Part shown: positions 1-10,449 of the stretch, piece by piece | How positions within the stretch are numbered: position 1 is the stretch's first letter | Layout of the letters: the number at the start of each line of letters is the position of its first letter | From: Diorhabda sublineata | Taxonomy: Eukaryota > Arthropoda > Insecta > Coleoptera > Chrysomelidae | Direction of reading: 5' to 3' | Length of the DNA: 64,000 bases | NCBI RefSeq assembly: GCF_026230105.1 | Contig: NC_079476.1 | Coordinates: 13,406,709-13,470,708 of the forward strand | Made by a program: the position numbers and the translations under genes | Notes under the pieces: generated by a model | What the model was told of the DNA's origin: nothing | What the model saw: only the letters and a program-made list of their open reading frames with translations | Databases searched by the model: none

Positions 1-70
1 TTTGAAGTTCATTTCTTGATTTCGGTCTAAATAACTTAATGTGGCGGTTGGTTGCGGGCGAAATTCTTCT

Positions 71-328
71 TATAAAATAGACGTTTTCAAAAAAGATATC
101 AATGGTTTATTTGGAAATCTCAAAAAAGTGCAAGATATCGATATAAAATATGCCGCAAGAGCGGCTTTGAAAAAATGAATTGAGGTCAAAAATAAGGACA
201 TGTTGATCTTTGACAAGGATTGTAGAAACTCTTTGATGTATACGGTTTCCAAACATTTGGTAAAATGACCTAGCATTCAGATTAAATAAAGTAATAAGTT
301 TCCTTAATTCCAATAAGACTGGCCACGA
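71..328 (+). pseudogene. Unidentified decayed coding-like sequence, left part
   Basis: One plus-strand frame reads coherently (VFKKDINGLFGNLKKVQDID, then a run with KDMLIFDKDCRNSLMY) with only a few stop codons, and it stops making sense where a hAT element begins at 337. The frame resumes after the hAT at 1424, so both parts look like one ancestral reading frame split by the insertion. I do not recognise the family. It could be a decayed transposon or provirus protein, or a processed pseudogene. There are no membrane or zinc-finger signatures. Confidence is moderate that it was coding and low for any function. Confidence 0.35.
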
Positions 329-336
329 TCCAGAAC

Positions 337-1415
337 TAGGGCTGGGCAATTATCAAAAAATATAATCGATTATTTTCAATTAATCAAAAATAATAGATTT
401 ATCGAAAATAATCGATAAATCGGAAATAATTGCTTAATCGATAATAATCAATTTTCGATTATTCGAATATCGGAAATAAAGCTTCAAAAGAACGATTGTG
501 GTTTGATTCCTACAAAAAACAAGATAAAGAGCGAGGAACATACAGAAGACATTACGGTTTGATTGGAAGTAAGATTCTGATATTGAATTGTGTTGAAATA
601 ATTATTCAGAAAATAAATATTTTAATCGTTAAATTGATTATTATATTATTTGATTATTTTAACGATTGTACGAAAAATAGTGTGTATGCCACAGCCGCGA
701 AACTTTTTAACGACCTCAAGATTATGTTGCCTCGGCCGCTAGCGGTCTCGACGATAACTGTTCTTTCGGTACGTTAAAAAGATATTTCGCGGCCTAAGCA
801 TACAAATAACTATATCAGTCTTTTACTTTGTAATAAAGCTCTCTTTTAAATTCAATTAAACTGTACCAAAACAAAAATAGGCAAGAAACATTGTATTTTA
901 TAAAAGCAAATTGTCACAGGATGTTGTCCACAGCTCCACCTTACACAACAATATCTTTTGTATATTATTAATTAAAAGTGATCATATGTCACTAGCTCTT
1001 AATGGGCTTGTTTCAAAATAAACTCTTTAGTCTTAGATTTAGGCTTGCAACTAAAAGAAAACAATACATTATTATCTTGAAAGATGTTTATTGTAAATTT
1101 TTAGGAATGTTAACAAACGTCTTATTCACAGTTAAAAAAACAAGCTGGTCAATATTATCTCCAGTTAGTAACGCTCTTAGGTCAGTTGCTATTTGGCCTC
1201 CTTTGCTAAATACTCGCTCAGATGGAACACTGGAAGCTTGATTACAGAAAAACTTTTTTGCACATTGGGAAAGAAGAGGAAATATATCGATTATTTTCGA
1301 TTAACCGATTATTTCCGAATATTCGATTTTTACGATTAATCGATTATCGATTATGTTTAAAAATATATATAGCTTAATTGATCACCCGATTAATCGATTA
1401 TTTTGCCCACCCCTA
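337..1415 (-). mobile_element. hAT transposon deletion derivative with 8-bp target duplication
   Basis: The ends are TAGGGCTGGGCAA at 337 and the inverted TTGCCCACCCCTA at 1403-1415. They are flanked by 8-bp direct repeats TCCAGAAC (329-336) and TCCAGAGC (1416-1423), 7 of 8 identical, as expected for hAT. AT-rich subterminal repeats of ATCGATTA type fill both ends. On the minus strand at about 1120-1240 a remnant reads SSVPSERVFSKGGQIATDLR, the hAT C-terminal dimerisation motif in which the E is usually conserved. The rest of the transposase is lost, so the element is non-autonomous. It interrupts an older coding-like sequence. Confidence 0.8.
683..804. repeat. Palindromic MITE-like hairpin inside the hAT element
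   Basis: About 30 bases at 683-712 (TGTATGCCACAGCCGCGAAA, then CTTTTTAACG) are repeated in inverted orientation at 772-804 (CGTTAAAAAG, then CGCGGCCTAAGCATACA), with a few mismatches and a 60-base GC-richer centre. This would fold into a long hairpin. It may be a small foldback or MITE nested in the hAT. I could not define a target duplication. Confidence 0.5.
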
Positions 1416-1423
1416 TCCAGAGC

Positions 1424-2059
1424 AATCCGTTCAACTGATGTCTGAAGCATTCAACATTTTGTTGACTGCAAACAAATGCATCGCTACTACATTGGTAGAA
1501 ACTGGCAGTGTTATAGGGATATTATGACGGATCAGGACACTCTAAATAAGATGAAAAACTATTCTAGATGTGATAGAGTAAATAATCGAAAACAGTAGTT
1601 GTAGTAAACAAGGTGGTGCAACTTTTTTTAATAATTCTCACGGTATTGCGATGGCAGAGAAAGGATTTTTTGTAAATAAGAATATTTTGGTTGAAAATTT
1701 AAAAGAAAAATCACTTATATGTCCAAGATTAGTGTACAGTTCTCTACAAAAACTTGATGGATTAAAAAATGTAGATAATCCAAAATCTATGATACTCTCT
1801 ATGAGGAATGTCTACTCAAGATATGGCGTAGCACAAAAAGACAAAAAATCACAAGATTAGCTGGAAACAACTTTGTTGAAAACCCGGGAGAAAGACGGGA
1901 ATTTTTTCATCTAGACAGCCTGGAAAAGCTTCATAGGAACATTCGTAATTGTTGTCCATCCTCGCGAGAAGAAATGTCGAATGCTTTATGCCGTATGCCG
2001 AGACTTGTGAAGAAAGTCATAGAATGTAAAGGAGGAATTTTTGATGAAAAATCAGTTTA
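1424..2059 (+). pseudogene. Unidentified decayed coding-like sequence, right part
   Basis: This continues the frame seen at 71-328 beyond the hAT. It reads QLMSEAFNILLTANKCIATT, then after a stop and frame changes a 69-codon open stretch (1651-1860, with KSLICPRLVYSSLQKLDG). A shifted frame follows containing NNFVENPGERREFFHLDS and a CCPSSREEM...CRMPRLVKKVIEC segment, ending at a TAG at 2057-2059. The clear amino-acid logic over 600 bases with two frame changes shows a decayed gene. No family is recognised. The paired cysteines near the end hint at a metal-binding or nucleic-acid-binding tail, which is inference only. Confidence 0.4.
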
Positions 2060-2444
2060 GATAACTAGGATAGCTTTTTTTAGCATTAACTGTTAAAAGA
2101 TTCTTTTCAATCATATTGATTATCAAAAAATGTTTTATTGGATGATTTAACGGTTTAATTGAACACTTAATATTTTATTAGAGTTTTATTTGATTTTCCC
2201 ACTTTAATTGGAATGTTCATAAACTTTTAGTTTACAGTGTATATTGTAACGCACCTATAATTTACGGCCATGTCGGCACTGCTCGTTTTATACTCCTAAA
2301 GGGAAAGAGAAAAGACCATTAGACATTCATGGGAACCGGATGATTTTAACATAATCATAAAAAATTGAATATTTAATTTAAAAAAGTTTTATTTGTACAG
2401 AAACACTTGTTAAATCATAGCATTTGTTACTTACTCACTTACGA

Positions 2445-2955
2445 AATTATGTCCGGCAAGTGATGTCCATTTTGGGCAATACATTGTTGTAGCCTTTGAC
2501 GGAAACTGGCTTCAATTCTTTGCAGCATGTCTACATCAATCTGGGTGACGTGTCGACGAATTGCAATCTTTGGGTCCTCCAATTTTGCTCTCTCAACTGC
2601 TGCACGACGGCTATCTTGTAAGAATGGAAATTTAGATCTGTATGCAGAATTCGTCTTACCGTACTAGCGCTCATTTGAAGTGCTGCTGAATAGAGCGGCG
2701 TGGATTTCTGACAAAGGCTTCATTTACTTGTTCAATGTTCTCCGGAGTACTAGCAGTTCGTTTGGGACCCGGTGGTTTTTTCTTCATTATTGATTCACTT
2801 GTTCGAAGGTTGTTTACCCATCGCAATATTATGTTACGAGAAGGGACACTTGCATGGATGGATATTAAAGTGATGGCGGAAATCTCGCTGAACACCAGTT
2901 ACGAATTCGTCATTTCGCACAAAACTGTCATACGCGTACAAGCGTTGGTATAGAG
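2445..2955 (-). pseudogene. Truncated DUF4817-type transposase (N- and C-terminal scraps)
   Basis: The minus-strand reading joins the DNA-binding N-terminus (about 75 residues, 2671-2895, with the conserved PENIE/RNPRRS pattern) directly to the C-terminal helix that ends in NGHHLPDIIS. The DDE catalytic domain between them is absent, so it cannot encode a working transposase. A stop codon also lies upstream of 2895. The hAT at 2956 cuts off the 5' end. Its place in the family follows from close resemblance to the intact DD41D transposase at 32229-33305 in the same window. Confidence 0.6.
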
Positions 2956-4504
2956 CAGAGGTGGGGAACCTATTTACCATTAGAGGCCACATTTAAATTA
3001 GGCAGCAATAAGAGAGGCCGCATAAGCTGATTGACCTAAGAAAGTAACTTTTGTGAAATTATTATAGTTTTTCTATAGATTTAACAATTTATTGCATTAT
3101 ATAGAAAAAATAAAATATAATACTACAAAATTTTAAATATAATATACATATAAAATAATATAAAAATATTATAAAAAAATACAATAAAAAATATTTTTTT
3201 ATTCACTAAGTGATTTATTTGGCTTTGTTTTTTGTATGACAGTAATTGTATATATGGATCAAGCTTCGTGACCCACAGCTTTAATTGATCCTCTAAATGT
3301 GCATCTGTAATTTGCTTTCTTAAATTTGTTTTTATTTTTGACATAAGAGAAAATGTTGTTTCGCAACAGTAGGTACTTCCGAAGCAGGAAAGTAAACGGC
3401 GAGCATGTTCTCGAAGGCATGGATATTCAACAGCGTTTTTCCAGATTTCTATGGGATCCTTTTTAGCGTTAAAAAGGAATTTGATGATACTATCTTCCTC
3501 TAAATCAATTAACTCCATTTGTAGTTCTGCAGGAGCCTCGGATAAATCTATTAAATGTGGTTCAAATACCAGTTTCATAGCAGGAGTGTGCTCGTCAAAA
3601 TCAGAAAATCTATTAGTATACTCTTCCATTAAACAATCCAAGACACCTACATATTCATCGAATATTTTATTTTCACAGTTCTGCTCATTTAACATTTTTG
3701 CTAGTTCCGGGAAGTGTTGTGCAGATATTTCCGATCGACAAGGCAATGTTTTGAAAAATGATAATTTTTTTCTAAACGCTTGGATCTTTTGCCACATTTC
3801 ATGAAGATACCTCATTTCACCTTGCAGGCAAATATTTAAATTGTTTTGTTTTGTCATCATATCAGACAAAAATGCAAGGTTTCTGAGAAATACTTCATCT
3901 GATAGATCATATTGTTTTCCTTGTTCTTGATAAAAGTTTAAAATTTGTCGTCGCAAAGACAAAACTTTTATCAAAACCTGACCTGTTGATAGCCAGCGAA
4001 CCTTGCAGTAGTAGTATGGTAGGTCAACACTATATGTTTCCTCATCTAAAGAGAGCATCTGCCGAAATTGACGATGACGCATTGCATTTACGCGAATATA
4101 GTTGACAATTGTTCTATCCAGAGTGTCTTGCAAAATTGTAGATTTTGCGCAAAGATTTTGCTGATGCAAAATGCAGTGGAATAGTATCAATTTTTTCAAG
4201 TTTAAGTTTTCCTTTTTTAACAAAGCAACGAATCCTTCTTTTTTGCCTCTCGTGGAAGGTGCGCCATCGCCAGACACTGACTAAATTACTGACATTCAAC
4301 TGTAATTTATTACATATTTCTTCGAAGTTTTCGAAAATATCGGCTCCGTGAGTTCTTCCAGTTAGTGTATCCAACGCAAGTAGTTCTTCGTAACATTGAA
4401 AAAATTTTTAGTTATAGCACGAATAAAATAAAATCTACCATTTTGTACTAGGTGGCAAAGGGCCGCACAAGAACCTCGTGGAGGCCGCAGGTTCCCCACC
4501 TATG
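2956..4504 (-). mobile_element. hAT transposon with degenerate 8-bp target duplication
   Basis: The left terminus is CAGAGGTGGGGAACC at 2956-2970. The right terminus is its inverse, GGTTCCCCACCTATG at 4490-4504, differing at one position. Flanking 8-mers are GTATAGAG (2948-2955) and GTTTAGAG (4505-4512), 7 of 8 identical. Length is 1549 bp. Subterminal GAGGCCGCA/GAGGCCACA motifs follow each end. The element carries most of a transposase on the minus strand. It sits inside an older transposon relic (2320-4634). Confidence 0.85.
3123..4374 (-). pseudogene. hAT transposase, GTF2IRD2/SCAND3-like, one frameshift
   Basis: The main open frame (3123-4277, 384 codons) starts SGDGAPSTRGKKEGFVALLK, the conserved second-aspartate region of hAT transposases. 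It runs through YYYCKVRWLSTGQVLIKVLS and LSDMMTKQNNLNICLQGEM and ends with the hAT dimerisation domain (HARRLLSCFGSTYCCETTFS, then MSKIKTNLRKQITDAHLEDQ). An overlapping frame at 4114-4374 supplies the preceding DIFENFEEICNKLQLNVSNL block, so one frameshift separates them. Known domesticated relatives of this branch are the GTF2IRD2 and SCAND3/ZBED proteins. The N-terminal BED-type zinc finger and first catalytic aspartate are not seen, so the copy is 5' truncated and inactive. The last about 40 codons are AT-rich read-through. Confidence 0.85.
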
Positions 4505-4634
4505 GTTTAGAGTCTACGGTTCTATCTGAATGACTGAAATGTAAATACTATGATCAAAAGAAACGTGCCTCTCCCACCATAAACGCCCGTGTACAACCCA
4601 CTTCAAAAACATTCGGTTCCCGTGAATGACCCTG

Positions 4635-5472
4635 TAGAACTAGACACGAATGACTTTTGCCTTTTCTTTCTTTTATTATTTATTACTTTGTAGTTGGTTG
4701 TTGGTTAGGCCATAAAACTCTACCTATGTTTTGATTGAATTGATTCGCCACGAACCAAATGTAAAAACTCTCATAATATTCATTTTTCACGAATGTTTAC
4801 AGAAGTGTTTTTATTGAAACTTCATAGATTTTATGAACTGAATAAATTTGAAATTTGGAAATAACTCTCACTTTAGGAATTGAAGTAATAACCTTGAGAC
4901 CCTTTTGTTTAAATGTTTTTTTTCAATAAAACCGCTCTGTATAGTCTAGCTCACTAGGTATACTTGGTTTCGTCAACCGCGTGATGTAATGTTTAATTAC
5001 CGGAAGCAATCGTTTTTTAGAAATTTTAAAAAATGTAATTATCATTTCAATTGACATTGTTAGATTTAATAATTAATTCTACTTCGTTTAGCATAATCCT
5101 ATTGTAGTATAATTTGATAATACAATCAGGATTTACGAGTAATTTCTATTTTATAATTAGCAAAGTTTTCTTCAACCGAATTATTAAAATAGAATTACAT
5201 CAATAGAGTTAGCGAATATCATTTACCTATAAAATCTGCGCCGTTTCGTTCTACATTTGCTGTAACCGAGCAAGTAACCTTTGACATTTTCGCTTTCCAG
5301 CCGATAAAGCCGTCAGTGAAATTGGGGGATTGAAATTGAAAATAGGGAATGTAGGATACAGAATTTGCCTGTAAAATCCACAGTATTTTAATGGTTTTTG
5401 GGATATAGATCCATGAAGAATATTTAGATGAATTTTCTCTTAATTGCAGGCATCTTTTTGGAATGAAAAATA
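4635..5472. other. Unannotated spacer
   Basis: AT-rich sequence with no open frame or repeat that I recognise. A slightly GC-richer stretch lies at about 5235-5330, without coding logic. Confidence 0.5.
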
Positions 5473-6169
5473 CAGTGTGTCAAAAATAATAGGTGGTATT
5501 TTAATAATGAGTAGAGGATATCCAATGATTCATAAGACCTTTTTCTTAAAATATACAGAGTGGGCCATACATTTTTACACTTCTGTAACAGGTCTGTAGT
5601 AGAAAACGTACGAATTGTGGGACTTACTTTGGTAACTTTAATAAAATTCTAAAATTTCTTCAAAGCGCATAATTGATCCGTACTTTTATGAAAATGCACG
5701 CGGCGCTTCAGTAACTATTAACTCTACAAAATATATGAAAATGTTACCAGATTATTTTTAAACACAGTTTTTGATAGAACATCGATTCAGCAAGATGGCA
5801 AACGTGCCATACATCCAATTAGAGTTTACCCGTGGTCAAAGAAATATGACAAAACAAATTGGTCTCGCACAGAGGAGATATCAGCTGATTCCTTAAAGAA
5901 TCTTAAAAGAATAAACCAAGAACAATACTCCTATTAAAGAACATTAGTCAAGAAATGGGTAACACACTCAAGCGCTATGTGTCAAAGAGTTTTGGAAAAT
6001 GTAAGAGCCAGGTTTCAAGAGAGCTAGCGGCCACTTGGAAGATATTATTTTTAAAAAATAATTTCCCATTTCATATTATTTATTTCAAATAAATATTTGT
6101 GCTTTCTTTTCTCAATCTCAATCCTGCTTTCGATTGTTATTTGTGTTGACCATTCTTTGGGACGCCCTT
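5473..6169 (+). mobile_element. DUF4817-type transposon relic, internally deleted
   Basis: The left end CAGTGTGTCAAAAAT at 5473 and the inverted right end ATTCTTTGGGACGCCCT at about 6152-6168 are loosely complementary. At 5797-5900 the plus strand reads MANVPYIQLEFTRGQRNMT and LAQRRYQ, resembling the N-terminus of this transposase class. At 5970-6056 it reads MCQRVLENVRARFQE followed, after a frame change, by GHLEDIIF, the standard C-terminal tail. The catalytic domain is deleted. Element boundaries are approximate because no clean TA duplication is visible. Confidence 0.5.
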
Positions 6170-6597
6170 ATTTATGCAAGGCTATATTTAAAAAACGTCT
6201 TTGCTACATATAATTACACAAATGTAAAATGACTTGCAAATTATTTGGGACTCTATAGGTATTAACAAGGATAGAGTTTGTTTGATATTAATACAGAATT
6301 TTTGATTTTAATAGTATAGCGTAGATAAAAGCAAATCTAATTGAATTTTTTTTCTTCCTTATTGTGGCACGCTTATCATTTGATGTAACATACGATTTTA
6401 AGGCAGAATATATTTGTAACACACGCTCAACAGCAGTTCGTAACGTTAACCTAAGAGTTTTTTGTATTGGATGTTTACGAATTCACAAAATATACATATA
6501 AGAATATGTACATTGATTGGTAGTTCAGTCAGATGCGGTCTATAGTGTTGTTGAGAGTATATGCGACGCAAAATTCAATTAATTTGATTTATAAACA

Positions 6598-7323
6598 ATG
6601 ATTTTCGAAAACATCAAAAATATCTTCCATACTGTGGAAGATGCTCAAGAACAGGAAAAGCCAACAAACGAATTTGTGCAAACGAAAGGAGTCACCAAAG
6701 ACATATGGGAAAAATACTTCAGGAAACTTTATAACACCGAAGAAGCCATAACCATAGAAAACTACGCGACAAATCATCAAATATCACTGAACGAAGAAGA
6801 GGTAATGGAAAAAATAAAAAAAAATTGAAAAACACAAAAGCCCCCGGAACAGACCTCATTCCAAACGAACTTCTAAAATATGCCGGTCCCGAGCTAGGAA
6901 AACATTTAAACAATCTCTGTAACAAAATTTTAGAGACATCGGAATGGCACCAAAGTATTACTATTCGTATACTTAAGAAAGGACAGAAGACACACCCAGA
7001 CAACTACAGGGCCTTAACGTTGCTGAACATAAGCATGAAACTATTCACTAGCATATTTAAAGGAAAGACTTGAAACACAACTAAGGATAAGGAACATGGA
7101 AGAACAACAAGGTTTCAGACGGAACAGATCCACGACAGACGCCATATTCATTATTAAACAAATAGAAGAAAAAACGATCGAATTTAATACACCGGCGTAT
7201 GTCCGCCTCATTGATTTGACGAAGCCATTTGATAGGGTCTGCCTCTCCGACATTATAAATATACTGATATCTAAAGAAACGCCAGACACCATCGTAAGAG
7301 CAGAGGTTTACCTGGAAAATCAT
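6598..7323 (+). pseudogene. Non-LTR retrotransposon reverse transcriptase fragment
   Basis: Three adjacent open stretches in changing frames (6598-6828, 6825-7073, 7096-7326) give successive parts of a LINE reverse transcriptase: the linker (WEKYFRKLYNTEEAIT), then KNTKAPGTDLIPNELLKYAG (the NGKAPGPDGI block), ILKKGQKTHPDNYRALTLLN, and MEEQQGFRRNRSTTDAIF, then RLIDLTKPFDRV, which corresponds to the first catalytic motif (usually DLTKAFDRV). The sequence stops matching after ETPDTI at about 7292, before the YADD motif. At least two frameshifts are present. The endonuclease half and the 3' end are missing. Confidence 0.8.
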
Positions 7324-7494
7324 TGAATTCCAAAACTTTTACGTGTATTTCAGATTAGTATGAAAAATACTTGATAATAATGGAGATAATTTTAGTTTAC
7401 TTCACCTAAATAATTTTCTGATAACTGCCACACGGCACAAATATATTTGAAATTATTGCTTCACATTTTGTTCTTTGAGATATAAATTGCGCAT

Positions 7495-7760
7495 TAAATC
7501 ATGCTAATGATCAACCGGAGATCTCCTGTCTTATGTCACCGAAAGGTCTGAAGCTAGAGAAATACGGGAAATCCCGAGCAATCGCATCCGATATATCGAA
7601 GGCTTTTGATAGAGTTTGGCATGGCAACCTTCTAACCAAATTGAGATCGTTAGGTTCGTCATCCTTACTTATCGACTGGCTTCGAAAGGTTTGAGGTCAC
7701 CGCTGGTGTTCATCAGGGACGATAGCACACTGGTTTTGCCCCCCAATAAATTAGACTAAT
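7495..7760 (+). pseudogene. Second LINE reverse transcriptase scrap (jockey/CR1-like)
   Basis: The plus strand encodes IASDISKAFDRVWHGNLLTK followed by LRSLGSSSLLIDWL, the palm motif with the first catalytic aspartate. A deletion follows, then TAGVHQG, the motif just before the YADD block. The usual residues between them are missing. This is a different LINE lineage from the copy just upstream. The fragment is bounded on the right by sequence I cannot assign and then by a mariner end at about 7858. Confidence 0.65.
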
Positions 7761-7857
7761 ACCCAAATCCATAGGCATCAGCATCAAAACCCATCTAAAA
7801 AACATTATGGAGTGGTACTTATGTTGTTTTCGATATATGTTTGACTATTATTTGCTA

Positions 7858-8138
7858 TACGAAGATATATTGAAAAATTCTTAGTCTACTATAGAACCCA
7901 ACAAAATTTCAATGTCAAAATATTTTATTACTCAACATATTCTCCTCTTAATTGGATACATTTATTACAGCAAACCTGCAACGTCTCTAGACCTTTCAAA
8001 AAAAGATGTTTCTTCTTGCTCTGCAAACCAGACAGCTTTTATTACCTCCTCGTTGGAAGAAAATTTACGACCTTTTACACTTTTTTTCAGTTGAGGAAAG
8101 GGATGATAGTCTGACGGAGCCAAATCTGGTAAATCTGG
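7858..8138 (-). mobile_element. mariner family-1 fragment, 3' end
   Basis: It begins with the terminal repeat TACGAAGATATATTGAAAAA at 7858 and continues through the 3' untranslated part (CTACTATAGAACC...CAACATATTCTCCTCTTAATTG) into minus-strand transposase. It encodes LPDLAPSDYHPFPQLKKSVK, which includes the third catalytic aspartate (SDY), then ends abruptly at 8138 against an unrelated repeat. It belongs to the same family as copies at 8753, 12290, 14810, 26522 and 36057. Confidence 0.75.
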
Positions 8139-8632
8139 TACGTTCGACGTAATGTCAAATATCGACTCTACAATTATATAGACACCATTTTGAACATCTA
8201 ATTGTAATTTGGTTGATGTGACATGAAAAATAATAAATAAGTACACCATAAGTTTAATATTTAAGACTTATTATACTTCAAAGTAATTAACTTTGACTGT
8301 GATAATATCGAGAAAATCTTTTATGTACTATCATTATGTCTGAACATTTCTTTTAAATGCCTCCCAATGATGCGCCACATATGGTGAAATCTATGTTTAA
8401 AAATAGGTTGGGCAAGCGAAAGTAAGAGAGTTGACAAGTGAAAAGGGTCTGTATTGTAAAAAAAACAAAATGTTTCGTGTTACAGAATTTCGTTAAAATC
8501 TAATGATTAAGCAAATATCGGGGTGGACAATTATTTGTTCAGTTTTTTGTTGCCTACTTTGTATTACATGTATAGTTCCATTTAAAATGGACTTCATTTT
8601 AAATAAATTTGTCTTACAAAACAGAGTTTATA
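8139..8632. repeat. Left arm of an inverted pair of an unknown repeat
   Basis: This segment matches the reverse complement of 10450-10828 along nearly its whole length. Shared blocks include AAATATCGGGGTGGACA, TTTGTATTACATGT and ACACCATAAGTTTAATATTT. The left arm has about 105 extra bases around 8303-8408. It lies exactly between two mariner fragments in opposite orientation. No coding potential is seen. Confidence 0.7.
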
Positions 8633-8752
8633 TTTGCTGTAATAAATGTATCCCATTAAGAGGAGAATATGTTGAGTAATAAAATATTTTGACATTGAAA
8701 TTTTGTTTGGTTCTATAGTAGGCTAAGAACTTTTCAATATATCCAAGGATAC
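8633..8752 (+). mobile_element. mariner family-1 3' terminal scrap, inverted
   Basis: It reads CTGTAATAAATGTATCCCAT through GTTGAGTAATAAAATATTTT to CAATATATCCAAGGATA. This is the 3' untranslated region and terminal repeat of the local mariner family in plus orientation, opposite to its neighbours on both sides. It butts directly onto the minus-strand copy that begins near 8753. Confidence 0.7.
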
Positions 8753-9809
8753 ATTTATGTTGCAACCCTGCAACATCTCTAGACCTTTCAAAAATTATTA
8801 CCTCCTCATTGGAAGATAATTTACAACCTTTCTAGTAATTCAAACGCTAAATCACAAATTTTTTGCATGGCAACATGAGATTTGTGTGCAGAGGCGTTGT
8901 CCTGCAAAAACAAAACACGTTTGGATAGCTTTCCACGTCTTTTCTCTTTAATTTTTTCCCGTAGAGTGATCAGTAATATCGAATAGTAATCTCCAGTTAT
9001 TGTTTTCCCCTTATCCAAAAAATCAATTATGATTATTCCATGGCAATCCCAAAAAACTGAAGCAAGAACTTTTCCAGCAGATTTTTGGACACTAAACTTC
9101 TTAGGTCTTGGTGAACCAGAGTGTCGCCATTCCATCGATTGTTGCTTTGCTTTTGGATCTTAGAAATGTAACCAAGTCTCATCCATAGTAACAATTCGGT
9201 TTAAGAAGTCTACATCGTTTTCAAATCGAGCACAGATCGAATGCGATGCTTCTACCCTTGCACGCTTTTGATCAACTCTCAAACATTTGGGGATCCATTT
9301 TGCAGCAATTTTTCTCATGTCCAAATTGACGTGAACTATATGATGGACGCGTTCGTATGAAAGATTCGGTGCTTCAGATATCCGTTTTAGCCCAATTCTA
9401 CGGTCTGATAAAATTCTGTCATGAACTGCATCGATATTTTCAGGGACTGACACAGAAACTTCCTGATCTTCAATGGAAAATTTACCTCTTTTGAAGCTTG
9501 CAGTCCAATTTTTTACGGTCGCATACGATGGACATTGATCACCAAGGGTATTAAGCATATCTTCGTAAATCTGCTTACTTCTTAACCCTTTTAAATACAG
9601 GTACTTTCTACTAAATACTTTCGATTTTCACAATTTCGATGGACATCTTTTTTCTTTTAATTCATTGTGTAACTCTGGATTTACTATTTTGACGTCAAAC
9701 TTTACACTGACACTTCTAAGTTATTGTTAGTTGCTATAGTAACGCAATATTTTGTTTATGCATGGAACTGGTCTAGACTAACTATCTATGATATCAATAC
9801 ACCCTTGTA
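8753..9809 (-). mobile_element. mariner family-1 copy with internal deletions
   Basis: The 5' end is at 9809 (terminal repeat inverted: ATCAATACACCCTTGTA). The minus strand encodes the N-terminal DNA-binding region (9160-9558: CPSYATVKNWTASFKRGKFS, ENIDAVHDRILSDRRIGLKR) up to the first catalytic aspartate (VTMDETWLHF). A stop and frame change follow, then 8821-9135 contains VLASVFWDCHGIIIIDFLDK and FLQDNASAHKSHVAMQK, the second aspartate. The segment with the third aspartate is deleted near 8840. The start-proximal 30 codons are also altered. This is a mariner (DD34D) transposase pseudogene. Confidence 0.85.
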
Positions 9810-9828
9810 GAAAACACACTTACATTTT

Positions 9829-9852
9829 CACACACACACACACACACACACA
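9829..9852. repeat. (CA)n microsatellite
   Basis: A run of twelve CA dinucleotides lies just outside the mariner 5' end. Confidence 0.95.
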
Positions 9853-10449
9853 TAGTATTGTTGATAGCCTGAAGTAATTCAATAGGATATGGGAAAAATT
9901 TATCACATTTATATATTCGCAGAATTTATTAAAAGACAATATATTTTAAAAATAAATAAGCAGTATAACACAAAACTAAAAAGAAAACACAGATAAACAA
10001 ATTGAACAATTCTTCCACCATTAAATTATTAAGTTTTGTATCGAATTCGCTGATTTGATATTTACTTATGCTTGCAGATCCATCTAGGACACAAAACTTA
10101 ACTTTACCTTGCTTAGTTTGATACATTTAAAGGTAGGATGAGTAGAACTATAATATAATCTTTGCAAATTTTCTCTTAATTAGTTACTCTGGTATTCTAA
10201 TGCTACTCTATTCTAGTTCTAGATAAAAAATTTGCTTTGAACAACAATCCTAAACTTAACTTTGCAGTTATAACGAAGGAATATTTCATTAAAACTAATT
10301 AGATAAAAATGTGGGACGACTTGAACTACCGTACATTAATTAAAAGTTTGTAATTATTTCTATTTATATCTTCATGGTTTTTTCAATGTATTCTGAAATC
10401 CTAGTTTGTATTTACTTTTTAAATTGCACATTCAGTTTACCCGCACGCA
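9853..10449. other. Unannotated spacer
   Basis: AT-rich sequence between the mariner and the right inverted-repeat arm. A short minus-strand open frame (9929-10126) looks like chance. Nothing is recognised. Confidence 0.5.

Larger units (their letters stand above)
2320..4634 (-). mobile_element. Tc1/mariner-like (DUF4817-type) relic split by a hAT insertion
   Basis: The outer ends are inverted copies of CATTCACGGGAACCGAATG (right, 4610-4628, followed by ACCCTG and TA) and CATTCATGGGAACCGGATG (left, from about 2324). Between them, after removing the 1549-bp hAT at 2956-4504, about 750 bp remain. The minus strand at 2671-2895 encodes the N-terminal helix-turn-helix module typical of insect transposases with DUF4817 (PSRNIILRWVNNLRTSESIM, PGPKRTASTPENIEQV). 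At 2445-2660 it encodes the C-terminal tail (MLQRIEASFRQRLQQCIAQ, NGHHLPDII). The whole catalytic core is missing, so this is an internally deleted copy. The left outer end is degraded, so its coordinate is approximate. Confidence 0.65.

Noticed and set aside
3451..3804. 117-codon plus-strand frame
   Set aside because: Antisense shadow of the hAT transposase.
9829..9852. Short CA tract considered as a CRISPR-like or regulatory repeat array
   Set aside because: It is a simple microsatellite. No spaced direct repeats of CRISPR type exist anywhere in the window.
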